Under the pieces are notes generated by a model. That model was not told where the DNA came from. It made no database searches and worked only from the letters and a program-made list of their open reading frames with translations. The translations under genes were made by a program, and so were the position numbers. A stretch of DNA of 64,000 nucleotides, from contig DYNN01000001.1 of assembly GCA_020721045.1 (NCBI GenBank), forward strand, positions 1-64,000. The letters are read 5' to 3'. This stretch comes from Thiomargarita sp. GTDB lineage: Bacteria > Pseudomonadota > Gammaproteobacteria > Beggiatoales > Beggiatoaceae. Positions 50,813 through 58,432 of the stretch are shown here, piece after piece (position 1 is the stretch's first letter; each line of letters opens with the position of its first letter).

Positions 50813-50838
50813 GTCAGATTAGCGTAGCGTAATCGGAC
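50813..50838. repeat. REP-like hairpin, GTCnGATTA family
   Basis: Arms GTCAGATTA and TAATCGGAC flank GCGTAGCG. A second copy lies at 63129-63154 (GTCCGATTA ... TAATCAGAC). Both are preceded by a GTAG motif. It is a short intergenic palindrome, probably a dispersed repeat. Confidence 0.6.
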
Positions 50839-50862
50839 GCATGTTTATCAACACGTAATCTA

Positions 50863-51036
50863 TAGGACGCAATAACGTTAGCGTTTTGCGCCGTATGTTT
50901 ACGACACGATGTTGCCCAACCTATAGAATAAACGCCCTATTCAACTTAGTAATGATAGTAGTTTGTCATGATCAATTCTTTTAGGCTGATGTCGGTATTT
51001 CCATGCGGCGCAATACGCTAACGCTATTGCGCCCTA
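50863..51036 (+). mobile_element. MITE-like element, family A, copy 3
   Basis: A 174-base copy with ~35-bp terminal inverted repeats (left TAGGACGCAATAACGTTAGC, right arm ending CTATTGCGCCCTA); the core starts at 50922. It fills most of the 501-base gap between queF and the xre gene, together with the queF flank, two short hairpins and the REP-like copy at 50813-50838. Confidence 0.7.
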
Positions 51037-51079
51037 TAGCTCTTTTGACTCAACACCGTAAAGCATTGTTTTTTTTGCA

Positions 51080-51520
51080 TTATACGTCTCCAGACACATT
51101 TCCTGCTTTTAACAAGCTAATCATTTGTTCTAAAGTTTCAATATGTTTTTTTAGCTGCATATTTTCTTTGTCACGTTCACTCAACAACAATTCTTTCTTC
51201 TCCAATTCATGCACACATTTTGTTTCAGTTAAATAAATATTATTTTGATGATGACCGTAATTTGTATGATTTTCTAATAGAATATTAAACGCAGTATGCT
51301 CATTCATTTCTAATAATTGCGACAACTGCATTTCAAACACCTGCGCAATTTGGGCAAGACGCGACACGCACACATCCGTTTCTCCACGTTCAATCTTGGC
51401 ATAACTGCTGACTGCGATTCCCAATTTCTGCGCAGTATCATCCTGCGTCCAGCCCTTCAGCAAGCGTGCCGCTTTGATTTTTTTATAAACTTCTGCACAT
51501 TCGTTACGTTCGGCTGTCAT
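51080..51520 (-). CDS. Xre-family transcriptional regulator with C-terminal coiled coil
   Basis: The 146-residue product starts at ATG 51520, which has a perfect AGGAGG 4 bases upstream. Residues ~10-65 form a Cro/C1-type HTH (AARLLKGWTQDDTAQKLGIAVSSYAKIERGE). After a linker, residues ~110-140 form a leucine-zipper-like coiled coil (LLLSERDKENMQLKKHIETLEQMISLL) that could dimerise it. It is divergent from the secreted Cys-rich protein gene and may regulate the island genes. Confidence 0.8.
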   Translation of the reverse strand: MTAERNECAEVYKKIKAARLLKGWTQDDTAQKLGIAVSSYAKIERGETDVCVSRLAQIAQVFEMQLSQLLEMNEHTAFNILLENHTNYGHHQNNIYLTETKCVHELEKKELLLSERDKENMQLKKHIETLEQMISLLKAGNVSGDV

Positions 51521-51742
51521 AACGCCTCCTAGCTGTTGCAATCATAGCTATCAATGGCTGTTTTCTGGTGGGCAAATCAGGGAGAATAGTTGCCATCTTT
51601 CGCTGCGTAATTAGGCGCAAGATTTGTGTTGGCTTGCCCTTTTGGTTAGGGTTAGTTTAGCAAATTTTGGGTTGTGGTGGGCAAAATAAAAAGACATTTT
51701 GCCCACTCTACAGGGCTTGGCATTAGTAAAGGAGAAGGTAAT

Positions 51743-52246
51743 ATGTTGAAGAAATTAGCTTTACTTGGAGCTTTGATAATAGGCTTCATTGGAAGTAGTG
51801 TATGGGCAGATGAGTCTGTAAAAAATGAGCTTCAAGAAATTAGAACTGTGCCGATGGTGACACTAAATGCTGAAACTATACGGGAAATTCCTCAAATTCC
51901 AATTATCTTTGAAGGAGTTACATACCAACCTGATGAATACCTTGCGTATTTTGATGCAGGATTGAAAATTGACTTATTCCTTATTCGGGGATTGGGTGAG
52001 CAGGGAAATGATGTTTTTTATGCTTTCACTACTGCCAAAGAAGCTACATCAGGGTTGTGGTTATTGCCAGAACCAGATGTTAGCTTGGAAAACAATCTTA
52101 GAGCTGCCTGCACTGATGCAGAATGCGCTAGACAATATGATCGTGACTCTGCTTACTGCAGAAAACTACGAAACGCTAAAGCTAGAGCACTTTGCTGGGC
52201 AGCTGCCGCAGTTAGATATGGTGCTTGCCTAGCAGTGTGCAAATAG
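51743..52246 (+). CDS. secreted Cys-rich protein, unknown function
   Basis: The product is 167 residues from ATG 51743, chosen for the AAAGGAGAAGG Shine-Dalgarno just upstream and because it opens with a clean signal peptide (MLKKLALLGALIIGFIGSSVWADES). The mature protein has a middle region with FEGVTYQPDEYLAYFDAG. Its C-terminal ~45 residues hold six Cys in an ACTDAEC...SAYCRKL...ALCWAA...GACLAVC pattern, suggesting three disulfides or metal binding. I do not recognise the family. A small gene follows after 65 bases; the two may form an effector/partner pair. Confidence 0.55.
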   Translation: MLKKLALLGALIIGFIGSSVWADESVKNELQEIRTVPMVTLNAETIREIPQIPIIFEGVTYQPDEYLAYFDAGLKIDLFLIRGLGEQGNDVFYAFTTAKEATSGLWLLPEPDVSLENNLRAACTDAECARQYDRDSAYCRKLRNAKARALCWAAAAVRYGACLAVCK

Positions 52247-52311
52247 TATCATAGTGGCTATCCCTATCCCTCAGCTTTGCTTTGGGATAGCCACCTAAGG
52301 AGTTGTTAGGC

Positions 52312-52563
52312 ATGATAAATATAGTTGCAACTGGCATTAACAAAAACGATAAAACAAAACTTGAAATAACTATCTACATTTCAAAGCCATATTGGACAAT
52401 ACAAGGAGAGGAAGCTGCTTGTGATGTTAAGATTTCACCGTTATATGAAAATATATCACCTATCCATGGAATAGTACCTTTTCAAGCGTTGAAGTTAGCC
52501 ATTGACTTACTAGATAACTTAATAGGTACTATATCAAATAAGTATGACTTGACGTACCATTGA
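52312..52563 (+). CDS. small cytoplasmic protein, 83 aa (DUF6968-like?)
   Basis: The ATG at 52312 lies 9 bases after AAGGAG; a TTG at 52303 is too close to it. The soluble product has beta-rich N-terminal half (KLEITIYISKPYWTIQGEEAACDVKI) and a helix (GIVPFQALKLAIDLLDNLIGTI). The pattern of a KP segment, a Cys-x-I strand and an FQALKLA helix recalls small DUF6968-type proteins found near toxin loci; this match is weak. It follows the secreted Cys-rich protein and could protect against or assist it. Confidence 0.4.
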   Translation: MINIVATGINKNDKTKLEITIYISKPYWTIQGEEAACDVKISPLYENISPIHGIVPFQALKLAIDLLDNLIGTISNKYDLTYH

Positions 52564-52618
52564 TGCACCCTGCCGGTCTGGGTTTGTAACTAGCCTGTCG
52601 AAATTCTAGGATATCTCG

Positions 52619-52640
52619 TCCCGCCTCACCAGAGGCGGGA
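52619..52640. terminator. GC-rich hairpin between convergent genes
   Basis: A perfect 8-bp stem (TCCCGCCT / AGGCGGGA) with a 6-base loop lies between the 52312 gene (plus) and the endonuclease gene (minus). There is no T tract on either side; a bidirectional terminator role is plausible. Confidence 0.45.
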
Positions 52641-52657
52641 TGCAGTCAGCGCGGTAG

Positions 52658-52684
52658 GGTGCATAAGCCATGGCATCATGCACC
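52658..52684. repeat. REP-like hairpin, GGTGCAT family, second copy
   Basis: Arms GGTGCAT and ATGCACC as in 28478-28506. It is followed at 52688-52726 by a degenerate right end of a family A element (ending CGCTATTGCGCCCTATA). Confidence 0.5.
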
Positions 52685-52774
52685 ATTTCCATACGGCACA
52701 AGAAGCTCAACGCTATTGCGCCCTATAAGATTACGTGTTACACGGGTTAGGTCGGCTGCAAGAGTAAGTTAGAA

Positions 52775-53827
52775 CTATTTAGGCTTAACACTATTCGTAT
52801 CCAAATCAAAAGTAAAAGAACCAGATTGTTGATTCATTTTAATATCATAAACAGTTGTATTACCAAATGCGTTTGGCACAGACACACAAGGTACATGCAA
52901 TTGACCAGTAAGTGAATAGTTTGCCATACAGTCATTTTTATTTGAAACAATTATTCCACAAGAAATTGGATTACTAATACATGCTTGTTTGCCAGCCTCA
53001 AAACCATCATCATATGTTGCATCATGACTTAAATTAGATGAAGTACTATTATGAAAAGCTGATTGCCAAATGTCGGCAACATATTCTGGGTGGTCAATAA
53101 AAGGATTTCTATTACCTTGCCATTCAAAAACTTTATCATTTCTTAGTCGCTCTTGCTCATCTGGTGGGTCTTGTCTATGCCATTCTAACAAGGATGCAAG
53201 CTTACCAATTTTTGTCACATTCGGTTGAGATTCATTCACATTGTCTGTTATTTCTAAGTCAGGTTCGTTATCTACTGTTCCCTCATAACGAACTGCCATA
53301 TAAAAGATACCTCTGGCAATATCTCCCTTAACTTTATCTGGTACTTCCCATGAATCATCATCGTATTTTACTAAAGGTGCTTCAGGTAAAGTTTTATTTC
53401 CACCATTATCAAAGTCTAATATTCCTCTTGCAGTATTAACTGTTACTAACGATGGTCGTAAGTGATGTACATCAGTATAAGCTGGACAACTTTCTTGAGA
53501 AAAACCATGAGATTTAGGCCAAGTATGTTCCCGATTCCATTCACCTATATTACCGCCATGTTGCGATTTTGGTAAGGATTGTTGACTATAAATCAAGATA
53601 ACATTATTAGTATTGTTTGGGTCTTCATCAGTTTCTTGTAGAATATCCCACACTTCTTTGTAATTATATTTTTTATGGTTAGCTATAATATTATGAAGAA
53701 CTGATTTTAATACAACACCAGTTTTGTCTGTTGCTTCTGTATAATAGTCAGTGGGTATATCTGCTAATAATTTTCCTGTTGAAATCCATAACACTGACAT
53801 ACAAAGCATTTTACTATATGTATTCAT
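52775..53827 (-). CDS. secreted endonuclease I family nuclease (EndA/Vvn-like)
   Basis: The 350-residue product is started at 53827 (MNTYSKMLCMSVLWISTGKLLADIP), giving a signal peptide ending near LLA. The endonuclease I domain (about residues 25-240) contains the beta-beta-alpha-metal motif EWNREHTWPKSHGF (catalytic His) and HHLRPSLVTVNTARGILDFDNGG. The C-terminal ~100 residues include DDGFEAGKQACISNPISCGI, a short module I associate with Thiotrichales exported proteins, and a beta-rich end. Family enzymes cleave DNA non-specifically in the periplasm or outside the cell. Extra length over E. coli EndA (~235) comes from this tail. Confidence 0.8.
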   Translation of the reverse strand: MNTYSKMLCMSVLWISTGKLLADIPTDYYTEATDKTGVVLKSVLHNIIANHKKYNYKEVWDILQETDEDPNNTNNVILIYSQQSLPKSQHGGNIGEWNREHTWPKSHGFSQESCPAYTDVHHLRPSLVTVNTARGILDFDNGGNKTLPEAPLVKYDDDSWEVPDKVKGDIARGIFYMAVRYEGTVDNEPDLEITDNVNESQPNVTKIGKLASLLEWHRQDPPDEQERLRNDKVFEWQGNRNPFIDHPEYVADIWQSAFHNSTSSNLSHDATYDDGFEAGKQACISNPISCGIIVSNKNDCMANYSLTGQLHVPCVSVPNAFGNTTVYDIKMNQQSGSFTFDLDTNSVKPK

Positions 53828-53954
53828 CAATTTATTGTTTCCTTGTAAAATTTTTTGTTTTCTGTGCCTAATGCCAATGTTAAGCAGCAAGAGACATGGA
53901 TGTAAATTGTCCGCTTCAACGACTTGTTATCCTGAGTGTAGCCCGACCGTAGTC

Positions 53955-54093
53955 CCAATACCATTAAGTTAAGCGTTTCCCCCCCTTTTTTAAAGGGGGC
54001 AGGAGGGATTTAAGTAATTGAAATATAAAAAATCCCCCTCAATCCCCCTTTGGTAAAGGGGGAAGCAAAATTTCCTTAACTTAATGCTATTGG
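53955..54093. mobile_element. MITE-like element, family B, copy 1, with 9-bp target duplication
   Basis: This 139-base element has ~19-bp terminal inverted repeats (CCAATACCATTAAGTTAAG and CTTAACTTAATGCTATTGG). Internal C-run/G-run palindromes (CCCCCTTTTTTAAAGGGGG, CCCCCTTTGGTAAAGGGGG) surround an A+T-rich centre. It is flanked by perfect 9-base direct repeats ACCGTAGTC at 53946-53954 and 54094-54102. A near-identical copy in reverse orientation is at 62984-63121. It accounts for most of the gap between the endonuclease gene and the 68-aa gene. Confidence 0.8.
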
Positions 54094-54104
54094 ACCGTAG
54101 TCCA

Positions 54105-54144
54105 CGTAGGATGATGTGCTGAACATCGCGAAGCGCATCCTACG
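54105..54144. repeat. REP-like hairpin CGTAGGATG/CATCCTACG
   Basis: A perfect 9-bp stem (CGTAGGATG / CATCCTACG) with a 22-base loop containing GAACATCGCGAAGCG, beside the family B element. Such hairpins are usually dispersed intergenic repeats. Confidence 0.5.
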
Positions 54145-54186
54145 CGATGCTGTGGCGAAGGTATTGACGTTACCAATATATTTTTA

Positions 54187-54393
54187 TTAACGTTGCCATT
54201 GTGATGGCCAATCATCAAAATCCCCAATTTCCATTTCTTGCACAATCAATGTATACAAAGCTTGTTCTGGAAAATCATTGAGCCGAATTTTCCAAATTTC
54301 ACCATTGATTTCAGTTATATAAGGAAATTCAGCTTTATCTGTTTTATGCCAAACAGCAACTTGTTGTAAATAAAGCATTAATGCATTATTCAT
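54187..54393 (-). CDS. small acidic protein, 68 aa, coupled to secreted protein
   Basis: This 68-residue soluble acidic protein (ending DFDDWPSQWQR) has a helix at its N-terminus (NNALMLYLQQVAVW) and a beta-rich middle (FPYITEINGEIWKIRL). Its ATG overlaps the stop of the secreted 169-residue protein (ATGA, 54390-54393), so the two are translated together. Function is unknown. The pairing of an exported basic protein with a small acidic cytoplasmic one would fit an effector/immunity pair, but there is no direct evidence. Confidence 0.5.
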   Translation of the reverse strand: MNNALMLYLQQVAVWHKTDKAEFPYITEINGEIWKIRLNDFPEQALYTLIVQEMEIGDFDDWPSQWQR

Positions 54394-54899
54394 TGAGAAG
54401 CATTCTCTTTTTTAACACCGTATTTTTCATTATATTCGCGATTAGTACGATTAGCACTACCGATAATCGCTTCATAAATAGCATCGCCTTCCAAACCTTT
54501 TTGCCGATTTTTTTCAACTAAATATTCAAAAGTAGGTCCATCAGGATTACCATATTTTTCTGTATCTCTGGCTTGTAAATCAACCACTTCTTGCTTATTT
54601 TGCATCATTTCTCTGGCTTTCACTCTTGCATCATGACGAATATCATGCGCGCGTTTTGCCCGTTCTTCTACACTGACACCTTCAGCAATCCATTGTTCAT
54701 TCAAGTCAGGAATTTTATCGACAGTATCATTATACCATTGACGTATCTCTTCATTACTTTTAGGTTGAACAGCTTCTGAGGAAACTTGTGGTGCTGACAC
54801 ATCAGACATAGTGACAACTGCACTTTCTGCAACTGTTGTCATTGGAACAGAGAGCATGGTGAGTAAACTAATACAAAACCAAATAACCTTGTTTAACAT
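54390..54899 (-). CDS. secreted conserved hypothetical protein, 169 aa
   Basis: This protein has a signal peptide (MLNKVIWFCISLLTMLSVPMTTVAES, cleavage about residue 25), then a short linker. A charged helical domain (about 45-165) holds EERAKRAHDIRHDARVKAREMM, DTEKYGNPDGPTFEYLVEKN, GDAIYEAIIGSANRTNREYNEKYG. I associate this domain with proteins encoded near Rhs/polymorphic-toxin loci in proteobacteria, but its activity is unknown to me. Invariant-looking His/Arg/Asp residues (HDIRHDAR) could be catalytic. It is coupled to the downstream 68-residue protein. Confidence 0.55.
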   Translation of the reverse strand: MLNKVIWFCISLLTMLSVPMTTVAESAVVTMSDVSAPQVSSEAVQPKSNEEIRQWYNDTVDKIPDLNEQWIAEGVSVEERAKRAHDIRHDARVKAREMMQNKQEVVDLQARDTEKYGNPDGPTFEYLVEKNRQKGLEGDAIYEAIIGSANRTNREYNEKYGVKKENASQ

Positions 54900-54959
54900 A
54901 TTATTTTTCCTAAATAAAAAGTTATTATAACATAAACCTTGTAAATAATAATTGTCGAA

Positions 54960-54979
54960 AAAGGGGACGCTTTCCCTTT
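54960..54979. terminator. short hairpin at right end of the island
   Basis: A 6-bp stem AAAGGG / CCCTTT with an 8-base loop, followed on the plus strand by ATTCTTT, immediately before the queF 3'-end duplicate. A similar hairpin (GAAAAGG/CCTTTTC, 50644-50666) lies immediately inside the other copy. Confidence 0.35.
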
Positions 54980-54983
54980 ATTC

Positions 54984-55155
54984 TTTATGCGTTTAAAAGC
55001 GAAATTTAATGTACATGGTGGCATTTATACAACTATCGTAGTCGAACACTGTTTACCTTCTTGGAAACCTTCTGTTGTCATTCATCTACCATAAAATAAT
55101 TGTATTTGATTTGTAAAATTGTATTGGTATTTTATGAGAAATCTTGTAGAATAAA
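54984..55155 (+). repeat. 172-bp direct repeat, displaced copy of the queF 3' end
   Basis: These 172 bases match 50468-50639 at 163 positions with no gaps. Seven of the nine differences are G or C in the intact copy and A or T here, as expected of drift in an unused duplicate. The 307-base gap 54900-55206 is otherwise empty apart from the small hairpin. Confidence 0.85.
54987..55094 (+). pseudogene. truncated queF fragment (last 35 codons)
   Basis: The duplicated segment still reads in frame as [20 protein letters not shown] and on to the QueF C-terminus with a TAA at 55092-55094. It lacks the catalytic Cys and Glu regions, so it cannot be a working reductase. Three substitutions are seen relative to the intact gene (Glu to Lys, Arg to His, Val to Ile). 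Confidence 0.75.
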
Positions 55156-55206
55156 GAACATTTCAAGCATGCGGCATCTTATAACTTCACTTCTTTCCCA
55201 TTTCAT

Positions 55207-56928
55207 ATGCATACGTTATTAGAACGCCAATTACGCAAAGCTGGATTTGCTCACGATACCTTGCCCACAGATATGACGACGTGGCAAGAATTTTTGTCCC
55301 GCGTCGATCGCTCGTATGCTAATGCAGATCGCGAACGGCAGTTGTGGGAAAAGAAAGTCGATACGCCTAAAGCAATCTCTGATATTTCAAAGGAAGAAAC
55401 ATTACAGTTGCATTCAGTACTAGCCGCAATTAGCGGTGGTTTGTGTGCGTTCGATCAACAAGGACAGCTACTTTTTCTCAATCCAACGGCAGAAGAATAT
55501 CTGGGTGTTGAAAATAAACGCTTATCACTAGCTACAGCATTGGAACACTTTGAAATTCATAAAAAAAACAATATCGAACCGATTCCTGTTGCAATATTAA
55601 TTGAACGTTTGTTGGCTGGTGCGTCTCATCAAGATAGCAGTGCTATTTTAAAACTCAAAGATATTAGTTTACCAGTTGCATTCATCATCAATCCTGTTAT
55701 CCAAAATGATCAGATGATTGGCTCGGTTTTGCTATTTAGTGATATTAGTGAAATCAAAGCGGTAGAATCTGATCTAATTGCCGCTAAGGAATTTGCCGAA
55801 AAAGCCAGTCACGCAAAATCGCAATTCTTATCTAGCATGAGTCACGAATTACGCACGCCAATGAATGCTATCTTAGGCTATAGTGAGTTATTGAAAGAAG
55901 ATTTGAGTTCTCCCATTGAAGAAATTGGTGAAGATGGCATTGCAGACATGCAACAATATGTCGCTAATATTTTGCAAGCGGGTTGGCATCTACTTGAATT
56001 GATTAATAAAGTATTAGATTTAACTCGAATTGAAGCAGGTAAATTAGAAGTTTTAATTGAAAAAGTTGAGTTAATCGATTTGATCAAGGAATGTACCAGT
56101 TTAATTACCCCACTTGCTGAAAAGCGCAATATCACAATTCTCAACAAAACAGCTTCAATGCGCCCACAAGATGCGCTGATCGACCGTGCACGGCTCAAAC
56201 AAGTGTTGATTAATTTACTTTCTAATGCCGTCAAATATAATCAAGATAACGGTTCAATTACCATTACTTTAGAGCAAAAAAGCCCAAAATATATCCGCGT
56301 GTCTGTCATAGATACAGGTATTGGGTTAAGTGAAGAACAAAAAAATAAAGTGTTTGATCCTTTTACACGTCTTAGCGGATTAAATTTAATAGAAGGTACG
56401 GGTATTGGTTTGACAATTACTAAACGCTTACTTGAAATTATGGACGGGCGAATTGGTTTAGACAGCGAATTAGGAGTAGGCAGTACTTTTTGGATTGAAT
56501 TACCGACGGGCGATGTTGAAGGCAATGATGCTACAATTGTATCGTCAAATCACCATAAATATACCATGTTATATGTTGAAGACAGCCGTACCAATGTCAG
56601 TTTAGTTGCTCAGATTCTTAAAGCACGTCCAGAAATTGCGTTAATGTCAGCACATACCGGTGAAATGGGGCTGGAACTCGCACATTTACACCATCCAGAC
56701 TTGATATTGCTTGATATTAATTTACCCGGTATGGACGGTTTTGAAGTATTTAAATCGCTGCGTTCTGCTGAAGATACTCAAAATATTCCAGTACTTGCAC
56801 TCAGTGCTAATGACACATCACGCAACTTAGAGCGCGGACGTGAAGCAGGTTTTGCCCATTATATTATTAAGCCGTTAGATATTAAGAAATTTCTTGAATC
56901 AATTGACTCAGTCTTAGCGGCTCAATAA
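55207..56928 (+). CDS. hybrid sensor histidine kinase with C-terminal receiver
   Basis: This 573-residue protein has no membrane segments, so it is probably a cytoplasmic sensor. Order: N-terminal helical region (1-70), a PAS domain (about 70-185, GGLCAFDQQGQLLFLNPTAEEYLG), HisKA with phosphoacceptor His213 in MSHELRTPMNAILGYSELL, HATPase (N box NLLSNAVKYN, G boxes DTGIGLS and GTGIGLT, about 325-430) and a receiver with Asp503 in LILLDINLPGMDGF and Lys in YIIKPLD. No cognate response regulator is adjacent. Its upstream region includes the queF duplicate, so its promoter may lie there. Confidence 0.9.
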   Translation: MHTLLERQLRKAGFAHDTLPTDMTTWQEFLSRVDRSYANADRERQLWEKKVDTPKAISDISKEETLQLHSVLAAISGGLCAFDQQGQLLFLNPTAEEYLGVENKRLSLATALEHFEIHKKNNIEPIPVAILIERLLAGASHQDSSAILKLKDISLPVAFIINPVIQNDQMIGSVLLFSDISEIKAVESDLIAAKEFAEKASHAKSQFLSSMSHELRTPMNAILGYSELLKEDLSSPIEEIGEDGIADMQQYVANILQAGWHLLELINKVLDLTRIEAGKLEVLIEKVELIDLIKECTSLITPLAEKRNITILNKTASMRPQDALIDRARLKQVLINLLSNAVKYNQDNGSITITLEQKSPKYIRVSVIDTGIGLSEEQKNKVFDPFTRLSGLNLIEGTGIGLTITKRLLEIMDGRIGLDSELGVGSTFWIELPTGDVEGNDATIVSSNHHKYTMLYVEDSRTNVSLVAQILKARPEIALMSAHTGEMGLELAHLHHPDLILLDINLPGMDGFEVFKSLRSAEDTQNIPVLALSANDTSRNLERGREAGFAHYIIKPLDIKKFLESIDSVLAAQ

Positions 56929-56949
56929 ACATTCCAAGTCTATCACTAT

Positions 56950-58272
56950 TTAATTGATTACACGCCCATATAAATCATGTGCATCGGCATTAGTAATCAT
57001 TACTTCAATTAAATCACCGGGTAGAATATCATCTCCTTCTTCAAAAGGAATGAGGACACAACCATCAATTTCAGGTGCTTCAGCAAAACTACGCGCATAA
57101 ATTGTATCATCTATAATCTCATCAACGATTACATCTGTTATTTGCCCAACACGGGTTTGTAATTTATCTGCGCTAATATCGTTTTGTAATGCCATTAGAC
57201 GACTTAATCGTTCTTGTTTCAGCGATTCTGGTATAGGATTAGGCAATGCATTTGCGCTCGCACCATCAACTGGCGAATAAGCAAAAGCACCAACGCGATC
57301 CAGTTGAGCGGCAGTTAGAAAAGTTAAAAGTTGCTCAAAATCAGTTTCTGTTTCTCCCGGAAAACCAACAATAAACGTACTGCGTAAAGCAATTTCTGGA
57401 CATAATGTCCGCCATTGTTGAATTCGTTGTAACATATTTTCAGTATTTGCTGGTCGACGCATTGCTTTTAAAATAGCCGGACTGCCGTGCTGCAAAGGAA
57501 TATCTAAATAGGGCAAAATAACGCCTTCAGCCATTAAATGCACCAATTGATCAACATGTGGATAGGGATATACGTAATGTAATCGAATCCATGTGGGCAA
57601 TTTTCCTAATTGTCGTGCTAACTCAGTAAGTTGCGTTTTTAGTGGACGTCCTTGCCAAAAATCAATTCGATAATGCATATCAACACCATAAGCCGCAGTA
57701 TCTTGCGAAACCAGTAATAATTCTCGCACACCCGCATCTACTAACTGACTGGCTTCGTTCAAAATTTCACCAATCGGACGACTGACTAATGGACCACGTA
57801 TAGTGGGAATAATACAAAAACTGCACTGTTGATTACAGCCTTCCGCAATTTTCAGATAAGCGTAGTGACGCGGCGTTAATTTAATCCCACCCGGAGGCAC
57901 TAAATCTAAATGCGGATCATGTTGCGGCGGTAATTGTTGATGGATGGCTGTCATCACTTCCTCAGTCGCATTGGGACCCGTAATCGCTAATAACTGCGGA
58001 AATTGCGCTTTTAAACGCTGATCTTGCTTACCTAAACAACCAGTGACAATCACTTTACCATTTTCAATCATGGCTTCATGAATCGTTTCCAAAGATTCTT
58101 CAATTGCCTCATTAATAAAACCACAAGTATTGATAATAACCAAATCTGCTGCTTGATATTCTGGCGTAATTAAATAACCTTCAGCACGTAATTGCGTTAA
58201 AATACGCTCAGAATCGACGGTTGCTTTTGGACAACCCAATGAAATAAAACCAATTTTAGGAATAGAAGACAT
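56950..58272 (-). CDS. rimO: ribosomal protein uS12 methylthiotransferase RimO
   Basis: RimO is a radical-SAM enzyme that methylthiolates Asp89 of ribosomal protein S12. The 440-residue protein has the UPF0004 domain ([39 protein letters not shown]), the radical SAM motif [11 protein letters not shown], and a C-terminal TRAM domain (about 375-440). It is intact. It converges with the hybrid kinase gene and is divergent from the WG-repeat gene. Confidence 0.95.
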   Translation of the reverse strand: MSSIPKIGFISLGCPKATVDSERILTQLRAEGYLITPEYQAADLVIINTCGFINEAIEESLETIHEAMIENGKVIVTGCLGKQDQRLKAQFPQLLAITGPNATEEVMTAIHQQLPPQHDPHLDLVPPGGIKLTPRHYAYLKIAEGCNQQCSFCIIPTIRGPLVSRPIGEILNEASQLVDAGVRELLLVSQDTAAYGVDMHYRIDFWQGRPLKTQLTELARQLGKLPTWIRLHYVYPYPHVDQLVHLMAEGVILPYLDIPLQHGSPAILKAMRRPANTENMLQRIQQWRTLCPEIALRSTFIVGFPGETETDFEQLLTFLTAAQLDRVGAFAYSPVDGASANALPNPIPESLKQERLSRLMALQNDISADKLQTRVGQITDVIVDEIIDDTIYARSFAEAPEIDGCVLIPFEEGDDILPGDLIEVMITNADAHDLYGRVIN

Positions 58273-58432
58273 AGAGAATAGGCACGTTGAATAGATGACA
58301 GTATGAAATAATGCGTAAATTATACCCTCTATTCAGTACTGACGCTTTATCATTTTGTGGATGAAAAATTATTATCTTGAATGTGATTTTATGCGAAAAT
58401 GGGCATCATAAAAGACAAGAGGCAAAATTGAT

